A DNA stretch of 64,000 bases from Leclercia adecarboxylata (lineage in GTDB: Bacteria; Pseudomonadota; Gammaproteobacteria; Enterobacterales; Enterobacteriaceae): contig NZ_CP040889.1 in NCBI RefSeq assembly GCF_006171285.1, positions 4,898,001 to 4,962,000 of the forward strand, written 5' to 3'. A program made the translations under genes and the position numbers. Shown piece by piece: positions 29,762-40,619 of the stretch. Each line of letters opens with the position of its first letter. Positions within the stretch are counted from its first letter, which is position 1. Below the pieces are notes generated by a model, which was given only the letters and a program-made list of their open reading frames with translations, was not told the origin of the DNA and made no database searches.

Positions 29762-30973
29762 ATGTCATGGCACCACTTTAAGCAGGCTTATTTAATTAAG
29801 TTCTGGTCACCTGTTCCTGCGGTTATCGCTGCGGGGATCCTCTCCACCTACTATTTCGGCATTACCGGCACCTTCTGGGCGGTCACCGGCGAATTTACCC
29901 GCTGGGGCGGACAACTGCTGCAGCTGGCTGGCGTTCACACCCAAGAGTGGGGTTATTACAAACTGATTCACCTTGAAGGTACTCCGCTCACCCGCATCGA
30001 CGGCATGATGATAATCGGCATGTTCGGCGGCTGTTTTGCTGCAGCGCTGTGGGCAAACAACGTCAAGCTGCGCATGCCGCACAGCCGGATCCGCATCGCC
30101 CAGGCGGTTATCGGGGGCATTATCGCCGGGTTTGGCGCGCGTCTGGCGATGGGCTGCAACCTGGCCGCCTTCTTCACCGGGATCCCGCAGTTCTCCCTGC
30201 ACGCCTGGTTCTTTGCTCTGGCCACCGCCGTGGGCTCGTACTTTGGCGCGCGCTTTACCCTGCTGCCCCTGTTCCGAATTCCCGTCAAAATGCAAAAAGT
30301 GAGCGCCGCTTCGCCGTTAACCCAGAAACCGGATCAGGCGCGCCGTCGTTTTCGCCTCGGGATGCTGGTCTTCTTCGGCATGCTGGCCTGGGCGCTCTGT
30401 ACCGCACTCAATCAGCCTAAGCTAGGTCTGGCGATGCTGTTCGGCGTCGGCTTTGGCCTGCTGATTGAACGGGCGCAGATCTGCTTTACCTCGGCGTTTC
30501 GCGACATGTGGATCACCGGCCGTACCATGATGGCGAAAGCGATCATTGCCGGGATGGCGGTGAGCGCCATCGGGATCTTCAGCTACGTCCAGCTGGGCGT
30601 TGAGCCGAAGATCATGTGGGCTGGACCGAATGCCGTCATCGGCGGACTGCTGTTTGGCTTCGGGATTGTGCTGGCAGGCGGGTGTGAAACCGGCTGGATG
30701 TATCGCGCGGTCGAAGGCCAGGTGCACTACTGGTGGGTCGGTCTCGGTAACGTCATTGGCTCCACCCTGCTGGCCTATTACTGGGATGATTTATCGCCCG
30801 CGCTGGCGACGAACTGGGATAAGGTGAACCTTCTCAACACCTTTGGTCCACTGGGGGGACTGCTGGTGACCTACCTTTTGCTGATGATCGCCTTTTTACT
30901 GGTGCTGGCGCAGGAAAAGCGCTTTTTCCGTCGCGCTGCCGTGAAAACTGAAATCCGTGAGGAAGCCGCATGA
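29762..30973 (+). CDS. yedE: YeeE/YedE-family sulfur/selenium transporter YedE
   Basis: 403-residue polytopic membrane protein closely resembling E. coli YedE (FdhT). Conserved cysteines lie in membrane segments: AMGCNLAAFFTG, ERAQICFTS and LAGGCETGW, the YeeE-family motifs that pass thiosulfate-type sulfur species. YedE with YedF has been proposed to supply selenium or sulfur. In K-12 yedEF lies near the flagellar genes, not next to trp; here it occupies the trpA-ompW interval. It overlaps yedF by ATGA. Confidence 0.92.
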   Translation: MSWHHFKQAYLIKFWSPVPAVIAAGILSTYYFGITGTFWAVTGEFTRWGGQLLQLAGVHTQEWGYYKLIHLEGTPLTRIDGMMIIGMFGGCFAAALWANNVKLRMPHSRIRIAQAVIGGIIAGFGARLAMGCNLAAFFTGIPQFSLHAWFFALATAVGSYFGARFTLLPLFRIPVKMQKVSAASPLTQKPDQARRRFRLGMLVFFGMLAWALCTALNQPKLGLAMLFGVGFGLLIERAQICFTSAFRDMWITGRTMMAKAIIAGMAVSAIGIFSYVQLGVEPKIMWAGPNAVIGGLLFGFGIVLAGGCETGWMYRAVEGQVHYWWVGLGNVIGSTLLAYYWDDLSPALATNWDKVNLLNTFGPLGGLLVTYLLLMIAFLLVLAQEKRFFRRAAVKTEIREEAA

Positions 30974-31203
30974 AAGAGATCGTACCCGACTACCGCCTCG
31001 ATATGGTGGGTGAACCCTGCCCTTACCCGGCTGTCGCCACTCTTGAGGCGATGCCGCAGTTGAAGAAAGGCGAGATCCTGGAGGTGGTGAGCGACTGTCC
31101 GCAGTCCATCAACAACATCCCGCTCGATGCGAAAAACCACGGCTATACCGTGCTGGATATTCAGCAGGATGGGCCGACTATCCGCTATCTGATCCAGAAG
31201 TAA
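30970..31203 (+). CDS. yedF: TusA-like sulfur carrier YedF
   Basis: 77 residues, nearly identical in sequence pattern to E. coli YedF. SirA/TusA fold with the conserved CPxP motif (GEPCPYPAVATLEAM), whose Cys would carry persulfide or perselenide sulfur received from the YedE channel. Translated from the ATGA overlap with yedE. Function in vivo is not settled. Confidence 0.95.
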   Translation: MKEIVPDYRLDMVGEPCPYPAVATLEAMPQLKKGEILEVVSDCPQSINNIPLDAKNHGYTVLDIQQDGPTIRYLIQK

Positions 31204-31305
31204 TGTCAGGGTGGTGACAGGCCACCCCTTTAAGTATTAATCCCATTTTATTCAGCATCTCCCCGTGGCGTCTATGCTTTACATTGACTACAAAAGGAGA
31301 TCGTT

Positions 31306-31578
31306 ATGTCAGACCATAATCTTGATAATGATGCACAATATGCTGGTGAAAAGGCCAAGAACAAGCTGGATGAAGCGGCCGGTGCTGCACAGCAGCAGTT
31401 TGGTGAATTTGTTGATTCACCAAAACATCAGTTGAAGGGTGCCGGACGTAAATATGCTGCACAGGCCAGCGACGTGGTGACTGAGGTTACCGACGCGGTG
31501 AAAAATAATCCGCTTACCGGCCTCATTGCCGCAGGTGCGGTGGGTATTGTCCTTGGCCTGTTGTTGGGTCGTAAATAA
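31306..31578 (+). CDS. DUF883 (ElaB/YqjD-like) tail-anchored protein
   Basis: 90 residues: a long amphipathic Ala/Lys/Gln-rich helix (EKAKNKLDEAAGAAQQQF, ASDVVTEVTDAVKNN) and a C-terminal membrane anchor GLIAAGAVGIVLGLLLGRK, the layout of ElaB, YqjD and YgaM, which sit in the inner membrane and bind ribosomes in stationary phase. ATG follows AAAAGGAGA. A CTATGCT at 31272-31278 resembles a sigma-S -10. Not found at this place in K-12. Which paralogue it is cannot be told by eye. Confidence 0.75.
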   Translation: MSDHNLDNDAQYAGEKAKNKLDEAAGAAQQQFGEFVDSPKHQLKGAGRKYAAQASDVVTEVTDAVKNNPLTGLIAAGAVGIVLGLLLGRK

Positions 31579-31584
31579 AAGACA

Positions 31585-31607
31585 GAAGGCCCTTCGGGGC
31601 CTTCTTT
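31585..31607. terminator. Terminator between the DUF883 gene and ompW
   Basis: GAAGGCCC, loop TTCG, GGGCCTTC, TTT; AAAA before it serves the minus strand (ompW) weakly. Confidence 0.85.
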
Positions 31608-31610
31608 ACG

Positions 31611-32243
31611 TCAGAAGCGATATCCCGCCGAGAACATAAACACCCAAGGATCCAGACGGGTGCTGATACTTTGTTGCTCCCCACCTGCTTTGAAACGGAC
31701 GTCGGTATCAATATCCATGTACCAGACCGAGGCGTTAATTAACCAGTCGCGGTTAATCAGATAGTCCAGCCCCACCTGTCCCGCCATACCCCAGGAATCC
31801 TTCAGGCTCAGGTCAGAGAGACCCGCCGCTTTACCGGTGTCGTTAAACTTCTCATCAAAGAAGGTGGTGTAGTTGACCCCGGCACCCACATAGGGGCGAA
31901 CCTTGCTCCCGGCATCGCCGAAATACCACTGCGCCATCAGGGTGGGCGGCAGATGGTGAACCGTGGCGATATCTCCGGTTGGGCCCGTCCCTACCCGGTG
32001 ACGAAACGGCGTGGCCGCCAGCAGTTCAACGCCGACGTTGTCGGTGGCCATCCAGGTGAAGGTCATCCCGGCCTGGGTATTGTTACTGACGTTAAAACCG
32101 CCTAAACCCAGAACATTTTCCGAGCCTTCCGTAGGACGTACCGTGGCGGTCCCCAGGCGGAAGAAGAACTCACCTGCTTCATGGGCAATTGCACTGCCGG
32201 AAAGCGTACCCAGAATCAGTGCTGCGAGCGCTGCTTTTTTCAT
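31611..32243 (-). CDS. ompW: Outer membrane protein W
   Basis: 210-residue eight-stranded beta-barrel porin. Signal peptide cleaved after AIA (residue 20), giving mature HEAGEFFFRLG; C-terminus FSAGYRF ends in Phe as BAM substrates do. ATG at 32243 chosen (MKKAAL): GAGGGA is 8 nt before it and too close to the ATG at 32249. OmpW is associated with osmotic and anaerobic adaptation and is a colicin S4 receptor in E. coli. FNR-activated in E. coli. Confidence 0.96.
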   Translation of the reverse strand: MKKAALAALILGTLSGSAIAHEAGEFFFRLGTATVRPTEGSENVLGLGGFNVSNNTQAGMTFTWMATDNVGVELLAATPFRHRVGTGPTGDIATVHHLPPTLMAQWYFGDAGSKVRPYVGAGVNYTTFFDEKFNDTGKAAGLSDLSLKDSWGMAGQVGLDYLINRDWLINASVWYMDIDTDVRFKAGGEQQSISTRLDPWVFMFSAGYRF

Positions 32244-32582
32244 ATCCATTCCCTCGTTATGGTTTTATTGGCGACGGGAATATACCTACAAATGATTAAT
32301 CATGATCCAATCGGGATCACATTGAATTCAGAGATTTAACATTCATTGATCTAAATTAATTTTTTCGGTCGCGGGCAAAAATTGGTAGTGGCCGCCTGGA
32401 TCAATTTTGCTTTTTCAGGCAAACAGAGCACAGTGCGATAACAACCGTGCAAAATTACAGCGGGGGATTACGGGCGCTTTACAAAGATATGCTTTTCCAT
32501 ACAAGGCTTGATACTGCCACCGTACAGTTATCCAGGGTACAATTGCCCGCTAATTAACACCTGCAATACTCAAGGAGAGTGC
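32244..32582. other. Divergent ompW/yciC intergenic region
   Basis: 339 bp, AT-rich. Holds a perfect palindrome ATGATTAATCAT (32292-32303) near the ompW promoter, an FNR-like site at 32346-32359, and further sequence up to the yciC start, whose ribosome binding site is AAGGAGAG at 32572-32579. The frame that extends yciC upstream to 32508 is not used. Confidence 0.6.
32346..32359. promoter_or_regulatory. Candidate FNR site for ompW
   Basis: TTGATCTAAATTAA matches TTGATnnnnATCAA at 9 of 10 specified bases. About 100 bp before the ompW start; E. coli ompW is activated by FNR in anaerobic growth. Confidence 0.5.
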
Positions 32583-33326
32583 ATGTCTATCACGGCGAAG
32601 TCTGTCTACCGTGACACGGGGAATTTTTTCCGCAATCAGTTCCTTACCTTTTTACTGATTGCCTTGTTGTGCGCATTTATCACGGTGGTACTTGGTCATG
32701 CCTTTTCGCCGAGTGAGGAGCAGATTGCCAGCCTGAGCGAAGGCGATCAGATTGCCAGCAGCGTCGGGCTGTTTGAGATGGTGCAGAACATGACCCCTGA
32801 GCAGCAGCAGATCCTGTTGCGGGCTTCGGCGGCCTCGACCTTTTCAGGCTTAATCGGTAATGCCATTCTCGCCGGCGGCGTGCTGCTGATGATCCAGCTG
32901 GTGTCTGCCGGACAGCGCGTCAGCGCTCTACGGGCCATTGGGGCCAGCGCGCCGCTGCTGCCAAAACTGTTTATCCTGATCTTTTTAACCACCATGCTGG
33001 TGCAGTTAGGGATTATGCTGGTGGTAGTGCCGGGCGTGCTGCTGGCCATCGTGCTTGCCTTCGCGCCCGTGATGGTAGTACAGGACCGCATGGGGATTTT
33101 TGTCGCCATGCGTAGCAGCATCCGGCTGGCATGGTCTAATATGCGTCTGGTTGCCCCGGCGGTGATGAGTTGGCTGCTGGCTAAAACCCTGCTGCTGCTG
33201 TTTGCACCGAATCTTGCCGTTCTGACGCCTAACGTCGGTGCTGTGGTGGCAAATACGCTGAGCAATCTGATCTCCGCAGTCCTGCTCGTCTATTTGTTCC
33301 GCCTGTACACGTTAATCCGCCAGTAA
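32583..33326 (+). CDS. yciC: UPF0259 inner-membrane protein YciC
   Basis: 247 residues, same as E. coli, with five to six hydrophobic segments (for example [31 protein letters not shown]). Start [13 protein letters not shown] at 32583 after AAGGAGAG. Function unknown; part of the conserved yciC-yciB-yciA run. Confidence 0.93.
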   Translation: MSITAKSVYRDTGNFFRNQFLTFLLIALLCAFITVVLGHAFSPSEEQIASLSEGDQIASSVGLFEMVQNMTPEQQQILLRASAASTFSGLIGNAILAGGVLLMIQLVSAGQRVSALRAIGASAPLLPKLFILIFLTTMLVQLGIMLVVVPGVLLAIVLAFAPVMVVQDRMGIFVAMRSSIRLAWSNMRLVAPAVMSWLLAKTLLLLFAPNLAVLTPNVGAVVANTLSNLISAVLLVYLFRLYTLIRQ

Positions 33327-33382
33327 TTTTTCTGATGGCCTGAGCATCACGCGCAGGCCATCGCTGATGATGGAATAGAAGA

Positions 33383-33922
33383 ATGAAGCAGTTTCTTGAT
33401 TTTTTACCCCTGGTTGTCTTTTTTGCCTTCTACAAGCTGTATGACATTTACGCGGCCACTACTGCCCTGATCGTCGCCACCGCGGTGGTGCTGATTTACA
33501 GCTGGGTGCGCTACCGCAAGGTGGAAAAGATGGCCCTGATCACCTTCGTGCTGGTGGCCTTCTTTGGCGGACTGACGGTCTTTTTCCACAACGACGAGTT
33601 CATCAAGTGGAAAGTGACCGTCATCTACGTGCTGTTTGCCGGTGCGCTGCTGTTCAGCCAGTGGGTCATGAAAAAGCCCCTTATTCAGCGCATGCTGGGT
33701 AAAGAGCTGGCGCTCCCGCAGGTCGTCTGGTCACGTCTGAATATCGCCTGGGCGGTGTTCTTTATTCTTTGCGGCCTGGCGAATATCTATATCGCCTTCT
33801 GGTTGCCACAGAATATCTGGGTCAACTTCAAAGTGTTCGGGCTGACCGCACTGACGCTGATTTTCACCCTGCTGAGCGGCATCTACATCTATCGTCATAT
33901 GCCGCAGGATGATAAGAACTGA
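33383..33922 (+). CDS. yciB: Inner-membrane spanning protein YciB (IspZ)
   Basis: 179 residues with five predicted membrane helices; family start [26 protein letters not shown] is well preserved. Interacts with cell-division and elongation proteins in E. coli and is related to Shigella intracellular septation protein IspA. Preceded by yciC (56 bp) and followed by yciA (55 bp). Confidence 0.95.
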   Translation: MKQFLDFLPLVVFFAFYKLYDIYAATTALIVATAVVLIYSWVRYRKVEKMALITFVLVAFFGGLTVFFHNDEFIKWKVTVIYVLFAGALLFSQWVMKKPLIQRMLGKELALPQVVWSRLNIAWAVFFILCGLANIYIAFWLPQNIWVNFKVFGLTALTLIFTLLSGIYIYRHMPQDDKN

Positions 33923-33977
33923 TCTTCCGGCCAGCACAACTCACGCGCTGGCCACATCGTTACAAGCAGAGAAAAGA

Positions 33978-34373
33978 ATGACTACACAAGAAGCCCCTCA
34001 GGGTGAACTGGTTTTACGCACACTTGCAATGCCCGCCGACACCAATGCGAACGGCGATATTTTTGGCGGCTGGTTGATGTCGCAGATGGATATGGGCGGG
34101 GCCATTCTTGCTAAAGAGATTGCACACGGCCGCGTGGTGACGGTCCGGGTCGACGGGATGACCTTTTTACGCCCTGTGGCCGTGGGAGATGTGGTCTGCT
34201 GCTACGCGCGCTGCGTGAAGCGTGGGAATACCTCGGTGTCGATAAATATCGAGGTGTGGGTGAAGAAGGTCTCTTCAGAACCTATCGGTCAGCGTTATAA
34301 AGCCACCGAAGCGCTGTTTATTTATGTGGCGGTGGACAGCGAAGGTAAACCTCGCCCGTTACCTCAGGTCTAA
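33978..34373 (+). CDS. yciA: Acyl-CoA thioesterase YciA
   Basis: 131-residue hotdog-fold thioesterase: NANGDIFGGWLMSQMD carries the catalytic Asn/Asp region, and RVDGMTFLRPVAVGD follows. Hydrolyses many acyl-CoAs and is linked to membrane-lipid balance. ATG 33978 matches the E. coli start; upstream in-frame codons run back into yciB and lack a signal. Confidence 0.96.
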   Translation: MTTQEAPQGELVLRTLAMPADTNANGDIFGGWLMSQMDMGGAILAKEIAHGRVVTVRVDGMTFLRPVAVGDVVCCYARCVKRGNTSVSINIEVWVKKVSSEPIGQRYKATEALFIYVAVDSEGKPRPLPQV

Positions 34374-34402
34374 AAAAAGCCTCCCGATTGGGAGGCTTTT
34401 TT
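34373..34402. terminator. Bidirectional yciA/tonB terminator
   Basis: Stem AAAAAAGCCTCCC/GGGAGGCTTTTTT (13 bp), loop GATT, shared by convergent yciA and tonB, as in E. coli. Confidence 0.93.
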
Positions 34403-34403
34403 A

Positions 34404-35135
34404 TTATTCCATCTGTGCCCCGCCGTTCAGGCGGAAGACAATATTCACGATCAGCCCGCTGCCTGGCTTACCGGCTTCATAACGCCATTTGCGCATCGCG
34501 GTTTTCACTTCACGCTCAAACATATTCGACGGCTGTGCGGAGAGGATCTGCACATTATCTACGCGTCCGTCGGCGGTAACGTCAAATTTCACCCGTACAC
34601 GGCCTTCAATACGTAATGCCTGAGCTCGCGCCGGGTATTGCGGCTGGTTACGGCTCAACGCGCGTGGACCTGCCGGGGCCGCTGCTACCGGCTTCGCGGT
34701 GGCGGGCGAAGAGTTCATGACCGGGCGAGCCGGGGCCGCTCGCTCAACGGGCTGGGTGGTGCGTGGCTCAACCGGGCGCTCTTCACGCTTCGGACGCTCC
34801 TCCACCTTTTTCACCGGTTTTGGTTTTGGCTTCGGTTTTGGCTTGGGCTCCGGCTTATGAATCACTACAGGCGCTTCTTTAGGCGGTTCAGGAACGATTT
34901 CAGGTTCCGGTTCCGGCTCGGGTTCAGGCTCTGCAACAGGTTCCGGTGGTGGCGCCACCTGCACGGGCTCCAGCTCCGCAGGTGTTACCATGGTCACAGA
35001 AATCGGCTGCGCGGGCGCTGGCATTTCAATAACCTGATGTACCGATGTGTAAAGCAGACCCGCCACGACGGCTCCGTGAATGCCGACGGACAACAGCGTC
35101 GGCCAGGGAAAGCGGCGAGGTAAATCAAGGGTCAT
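34404..35135 (-). CDS. tonB: Energy transducer TonB
   Basis: 243 residues. N-terminal anchor helix ([19 protein letters not shown]) with the His of the S-x3-H motif, periplasmic Pro-rich spacer with Glu-Pro repeats then Lys-Pro repeats (residues about 65-125), and the C-terminal domain [17 protein letters not shown] that contacts TonB boxes. Start MTLDLPRR at 35135 is the K-12 start; MTSMTLD at 35144 is an alternative. Transfers proton-motive force from ExbBD to outer-membrane receptors. A Fur-like site is upstream. Confidence 0.97.
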   Translation of the reverse strand: MTLDLPRRFPWPTLLSVGIHGAVVAGLLYTSVHQVIEMPAPAQPISVTMVTPAELEPVQVAPPPEPVAEPEPEPEPEPEIVPEPPKEAPVVIHKPEPKPKPKPKPKPVKKVEERPKREERPVEPRTTQPVERAAPARPVMNSSPATAKPVAAAPAGPRALSRNQPQYPARAQALRIEGRVRVKFDVTADGRVDNVQILSAQPSNMFEREVKTAMRKWRYEAGKPGSGLIVNIVFRLNGGAQME

Positions 35136-35182
35136 TGAAGTCATAATCGTTTCAGTTAAAAAGCCAGGCCTCGATTTTAAAT

Positions 35183-35201
35183 GCAAATAGCAATCATATT
35201 C
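35183..35201. promoter_or_regulatory. Candidate Fur box of tonB
   Basis: GCAAATAGCAATCATATTC agrees with the 19-bp Fur consensus at 12 positions, and lies 48 bp before the tonB start. E. coli tonB is Fur-repressed through a similar site. Confidence 0.5.
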
Positions 35202-35356
35202 AATAAGCCAGTTAAACTTCGCCCGATTTAACCGTTCAGCTGGCGAAAAAAGGCACGTGTTAAGAAGGGTTTTAACATTGTCGCTATCTTTGCGTTGCAG
35301 TCACCTGTACTTTCACATAACGTAATTCCCACTTTTATCGGTTAAGGAGCTCCGCT

Positions 35357-35653
35357 GTGCTTTATGTGATTTTTGCTGCAGATGTTGCTGATTCTCTGGA
35401 AAAACGCCTCTCCGTACGCCCTGCCCATCTTGCGCGCTTACAGCTGCTGCATGACGAAGGCAGATTACTGACCGCAGGGCCAATGCCTGCTGTAGACAGC
35501 AATGATCCGGGTGCGGCAGGATTTACCGGCTCGACGGTAATTGCCGAGTTTGAATCTCTCGAAGCGGCACAGGCCTGGGCCCAGGACGACCCCTATGTGG
35601 CAGCAGGCGTGTATGATAACGTCGTGGTGAAGCCGTTTAAAAAAGTTTTCTAG
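35357..35653 (+). CDS. yciI: YCII-domain protein YciI
   Basis: 98 residues, same as E. coli. Ferredoxin-like YCII fold with the conserved His-Asp pair ([22 protein letters not shown]). Start is GTG (35357) with AAGGAG at 35344-35349. Probably an enzyme of small molecules; no substrate known. Confidence 0.95.
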   Translation: MLYVIFAADVADSLEKRLSVRPAHLARLQLLHDEGRLLTAGPMPAVDSNDPGAAGFTGSTVIAEFESLEAAQAWAQDDPYVAAGVYDNVVVKPFKKVF

Positions 35654-35659
35654 GATAAA

Positions 35660-35685
35660 AAAAGGCTCCGCACCGGGAGCCTTTT
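35660..35685. terminator. Bidirectional yciI/leuE terminator
   Basis: AAAAGGCTCC and GGAGCCTTTT, 6-nt loop; A and T tracts on both sides. Confidence 0.85.
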
Positions 35686-35689
35686 CTCA

Positions 35690-36325
35690 TCAGTTCAGCG
35701 ATGCCAGCCGCGCCGCGAACCCAACAAACAGTAAACCAATCAAGCCATTTCCCAGCTTCGCCAGTTTCTTTTTGGTTTTCAGGTAGCGCGTCACAAAGGC
35801 TCCGGAGAAGATCAGGAAGCTCATATAGACAAAACTGATGATTTCCAGCGTGACCGCGAGGATCATAAAGGCTACGCCGGTATGCTTCGCCTGAACATCA
35901 ATAAACTGTACGAAGAACGAGACATAGAACAGGATCGCCTTCGGGTTGGTCATGCTCAGCACCAGCGAGCGTTTCATTATTGTTTTGGCTGGTTCAAGAC
36001 CGCCCGCTTCGCCCTGCTGATTATGCCTTATCACTGACCAGAGCATCTTGCCGCCCAGCCATAACAGATAGAATGCCCCAAGATAGCGAACAATATTAAA
36101 CAGCATCGGTGTGGTCTGGATCAGCGCAGCCACGCCCGCCCAGGCCAGAAACATCAGCACCGCATCGCCGATAAACACGCCGCTGGCGGCCAGATAGCCC
36201 TTTTTCACGCCGTGACCAATACCGGTCTTTAAGACAAACAGGGTATTTGGACCTGGCACCAGCACGATAAAAATAGCCCCAACGACATAAGTCCAGAAAT
36301 TCAGTACACCCAAATCCGCAAACAC
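35690..36325 (-). CDS. leuE: LysE-family leucine exporter LeuE
   Basis: 211 residues, RhtB/LysE family with six predicted membrane helices and the signature [11 protein letters not shown] and [15 protein letters not shown]. Closest in recall is E. coli LeuE (YeaS), exporter of leucine and analogues. GTG start at 36325 chosen because AAGGAGG stands 5 nt before it; the ATG at 36355 would place it inside the coding region. In K-12 leuE is elsewhere and kch fills this place. Confidence 0.85.
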   Translation of the reverse strand: MFADLGVLNFWTYVVGAIFIVLVPGPNTLFVLKTGIGHGVKKGYLAASGVFIGDAVLMFLAWAGVAALIQTTPMLFNIVRYLGAFYLLWLGGKMLWSVIRHNQQGEAGGLEPAKTIMKRSLVLSMTNPKAILFYVSFFVQFIDVQAKHTGVAFMILAVTLEIISFVYMSFLIFSGAFVTRYLKTKKKLAKLGNGLIGLLFVGFAARLASLN

Positions 36326-36356
36326 CTCATCCTCCTTTTCGAAATAGCGAATCATA

Positions 36357-36386
36357 TAAAAACATCGGGCACCTCTGAGGGTGCCC
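36357..36386 (-). terminator. yciY terminator
   Basis: GGGCACC, loop TCTGA plus G, GGTGCCC, with TTTTTATAT following on the minus strand. Confidence 0.7.
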
Positions 36387-36395
36387 TTGTGTCAT

Positions 36396-36569
36396 TCAGT
36401 AATCCTGAACGGCGAACAGCAACGCATTGCGATGACGGTTCATACTGCACTTTCTGATGGCGTGGATACGCATATTACGGCGGGATTGTGCTTCCAGCCA
36501 ACGCGCTTTGCGACGACCTGTCTGTCGCAACATGCGCCAGCGCCCTACTTCTGTTCTACTGCGCTTCAT
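36396..36569 (-). CDS. yciY: Small basic protein YciY
   Basis: 57 residues, extremely Arg-rich (MKRSRTEVGRWRMLRQ, RRNMRIHAIRKC), matching E. coli YciY in length and sequence. Start MKRSRT at 36569 after GGAAGAG. No membrane segment; function unknown. Divergent from clsA. Confidence 0.85.
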   Translation of the reverse strand: MKRSRTEVGRWRMLRQTGRRKARWLEAQSRRNMRIHAIRKCSMNRHRNALLFAVQDY

Positions 36570-36711
36570 GTTAACAACTCTTCCCAAAACAGAACGCTCA
36601 TTATAGTCCCTTGCCTGCGTCAGACCAGTGCTTTTATCTGGCGTTTTTATTTGCCAGAAAAATCCTGACGCGTAAACTCATAACAATACGCTTTCAAAAG
36701 GATTTTTTATT

Positions 36712-38172
36712 ATGACAACCTTCTACACCGTGGTGAGTTGGCTGCTCATTCTGGGATACTGGCTGCTCATCGCGGGGGTAACATTACGCATCCTGATGAA
36801 GCGCAGAGCCGTTCCTTCTGCCATGGCATGGCTGTTGATTATCTATATCCTGCCGCTGGTCGGTATTATTGCGTATTTATCCTTTGGCGAACTTCACCTC
36901 GGCAAACGTCGGGCAGAGCGCGCACGGGCGATGTGGCCTTCGACTGCGAAGTGGCTTAACGATCTCAAATCCTGCAAACATATCTTCGCCGAAGAGAACA
37001 GTGACGTCGCCGCGTCATTATTCAAGCTCTGCGAACGCCGCCAGGGCATTGCCGGGGTGAAAGGCAATCAGCTGCAGCTGATGACCACCTCCGATGACGT
37101 CATGAACGCGCTAATCCGCGATATACAGCTGGCGCGGCATAATATTGAGATGGTGTTCTACATCTGGCAGCCCGGCGGCATGGCCGATCAGGTAGCGGAA
37201 TCGCTGATGGCCGCCGCGCGTCGCGGTATCCACTGCCGCTTAATGCTCGACTCCGCCGGGAGTGTGACCTTTTTTCGCAGCAACTGGGCATCAATGATGC
37301 GCAATGCCGGTGTGGAAGTGGTCGAAGCCTTAAAGGTCAATCTGATGCGTGTGTTCCTGCGCAGGATGGATCTGCGTCAGCACCGCAAAATGGTGCTGAT
37401 CGACAACTACATTGCCTATACCGGCAGCATGAATATGGTCGACCCGCGCTTCTTTAAACAGGATGCCGGCGTGGGCCAGTGGGTCGATCTGATGGCGCGC
37501 ATGGAGGGCCCGGTCGCCACCGCGATGGGGATTGTCTACTCCTGCGACTGGGAAATCGAAACCGGCAAACGCATTCTGCCTCCGCCGCCGGATGCCAACA
37601 TCATGCCGTTTGAGCAGGCCAGCGGACACACTATCCACACCATTGCCTCCGGCCCGGGCTTTCCGGAAGATCTGATCCACCAGGCGCTGCTGACCGCAGC
37701 CTATTCCGCCCGTGAATACCTGATCATGACCACCCCCTACTTCGTGCCGAGCGACGATCTGCTGCACGCCATCTGTACCGCCGCCCAGCGTGGGGTCGAT
37801 GTGAGTATCATCCTGCCGCGCAAGAACGATTCGGTGCTGGTGGGCTGGGCCAGCCGGGCGTTCTTCAGTGAACTGCTGGCGGCCGGGGTGAAGATTTATC
37901 AGTTCGAAGGTGGGCTGCTGCACACCAAGAGCGTGCTGGTCGACGGCGAACTCAGTCTGGTAGGAACCGTGAACCTGGATATGCGCAGCCTGTGGCTCAA
38001 CTTTGAGATCACCCTGGTGATCGACGATGCCGGTTTTGGCGGCGATTTGGCCGCCGTGCAGGACGACTATATCTCCCGCTCCCGCCTGTTGGATGCCCGT
38101 TTGTGGATGAAAAGACCGCTGTGGCAGCGAATTGCCGAACGACTGTTTTACTTCTTTAGTCCGTTGCTGTAA
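36712..38172 (+). CDS. clsA: Cardiolipin synthase A
   Basis: 486 residues, as in E. coli. Two N-terminal membrane helices (residues about 5-25 and 38-58), then two phospholipase-D HKD motifs: QHRKMVLID followed by TGSMN, and [20 protein letters not shown]. Condenses two phosphatidylglycerols into cardiolipin and glycerol at the inner membrane. Confidence 0.98.
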   Translation: MTTFYTVVSWLLILGYWLLIAGVTLRILMKRRAVPSAMAWLLIIYILPLVGIIAYLSFGELHLGKRRAERARAMWPSTAKWLNDLKSCKHIFAEENSDVAASLFKLCERRQGIAGVKGNQLQLMTTSDDVMNALIRDIQLARHNIEMVFYIWQPGGMADQVAESLMAAARRGIHCRLMLDSAGSVTFFRSNWASMMRNAGVEVVEALKVNLMRVFLRRMDLRQHRKMVLIDNYIAYTGSMNMVDPRFFKQDAGVGQWVDLMARMEGPVATAMGIVYSCDWEIETGKRILPPPPDANIMPFEQASGHTIHTIASGPGFPEDLIHQALLTAAYSAREYLIMTTPYFVPSDDLLHAICTAAQRGVDVSIILPRKNDSVLVGWASRAFFSELLAAGVKIYQFEGGLLHTKSVLVDGELSLVGTVNLDMRSLWLNFEITLVIDDAGFGGDLAAVQDDYISRSRLLDARLWMKRPLWQRIAERLFYFFSPLL

Positions 38173-38192
38173 AACGTGCCCAACGATGTTAA

Positions 38193-38534
<342 letters not shown>

Positions 38535-38549
38535 AATCTGGCGCGAATA

Positions 38550-38577
38550 AAAAAAGGCTGCAAATGCAGCCTTTTTT
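38550..38577. terminator. Bidirectional yciU/oppF terminator
   Basis: AAAAAAGGCTGC, loop AAAT, GCAGCCTTTTTT, between convergent genes. Confidence 0.92.
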
Positions 38578-38593
38578 ATTACCTGTTATCCAC

Positions 38594-39594
38594 TCAGAGC
38601 GGATCGACCTTCAGGCAGGAGACCGCATGGCGGAAGCTGCCTTCCAGCACCGGACGCGTCTTCGCGCACTCCGGCCCGGCAATCGGACAGCGGGTACGGA
38701 ACACACAGCCGGACGGCGGATTGATCGGCGACGGCAGTTCCCCTTCCAGCAGCTGAATCGTTTTATTCTGCTCGAGGTCAGGATCCGGCACCGGCACCGC
38801 AGACATCAGCGCTTTGGTGTAAGGGTGTAACGGGTTGTGATAGACCTCATCATAGGTGCCCAGCTCAACCGCATGGCCTAGATACATCACCAGTACGCGA
38901 TCGGAGATGTGCTTCACCACCGCCAGGTCGTGCGCGATGAAGATCAGCGACAGGCCCATCTCTCGCTGCAGCTTTTGCAGCAGGTTAACTACCTGCGCCT
39001 GGATGGACACGTCCAGGGCGGAGACCGGTTCGTCGCAGATGATCAGTTTCGGCTCGAGGATCAGCGCGCGGGCAATACCGATACGCTGACACTGGCCGCC
39101 AGAGAACTCGTGCGGATAGCGGTTGATGAGGTTAGGCAGCAGGCCCACTTTCATCATCATCGCCTTAACACGGTCACGCACTTCTGTACGAGGCATCTTC
39201 GGATGATAGGTGCGCAGCGGCTCGGCGATGATCTCCCCGATGGTCATACGCGGGTTCAGTGATGCCAGCGGATCCTGGAAAATCATCTGGATGTCGCTGC
39301 GCACTTCGCGCCACTCATCCGGTTTCATCCCCAGCAGATCTTTACCCAGCCAGGCCACTTTGCCGTCGGTGGCTTTCACCAGGCCGATAATGGCGCGGGC
39401 GAAGGTGGATTTACCGCAGCCCGACTCACCCACCACGCCGAGGGTTTCCCCTTCGTACAGACGCAGGGTCACGCCGTCCACCGCTTTCAGGGTTTTGGCC
39501 GGCTGCCAGAACCACTGCTTGCCATCCTTAATGTCGAAATGCACCTTCAGATCGGCGATTTCGAGCAGAACATTTCTTTTTTCGTCGGTCGCGT

Positions 39595-39598
<4 letters not shown>
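38594..39598 (-). CDS. oppF: Oligopeptide ABC transporter ATPase OppF
   Basis: 334 residues. Walker A GESGCGKST, signature FSGGQCQR, Walker B LIICDEPVSALD, and the C-terminal Cys-rich CVFRTRCPIAGPEC segment that in this family can bind an Fe-S cluster. Cytoplasmic ATPase pairing with OppD. Start overlaps the oppD stop (ATGA). Confidence 0.97.
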
Positions 39599-40608
<1,010 letters not shown>

Positions 40609-40619
40609 GGCGGCACTCC

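Noticed and set aside
32508..32582. N-terminal extension of yciC
   Set aside because: The ribosome binding site AAGGAGAG is directly before ATG 32583, which also equals the E. coli start.
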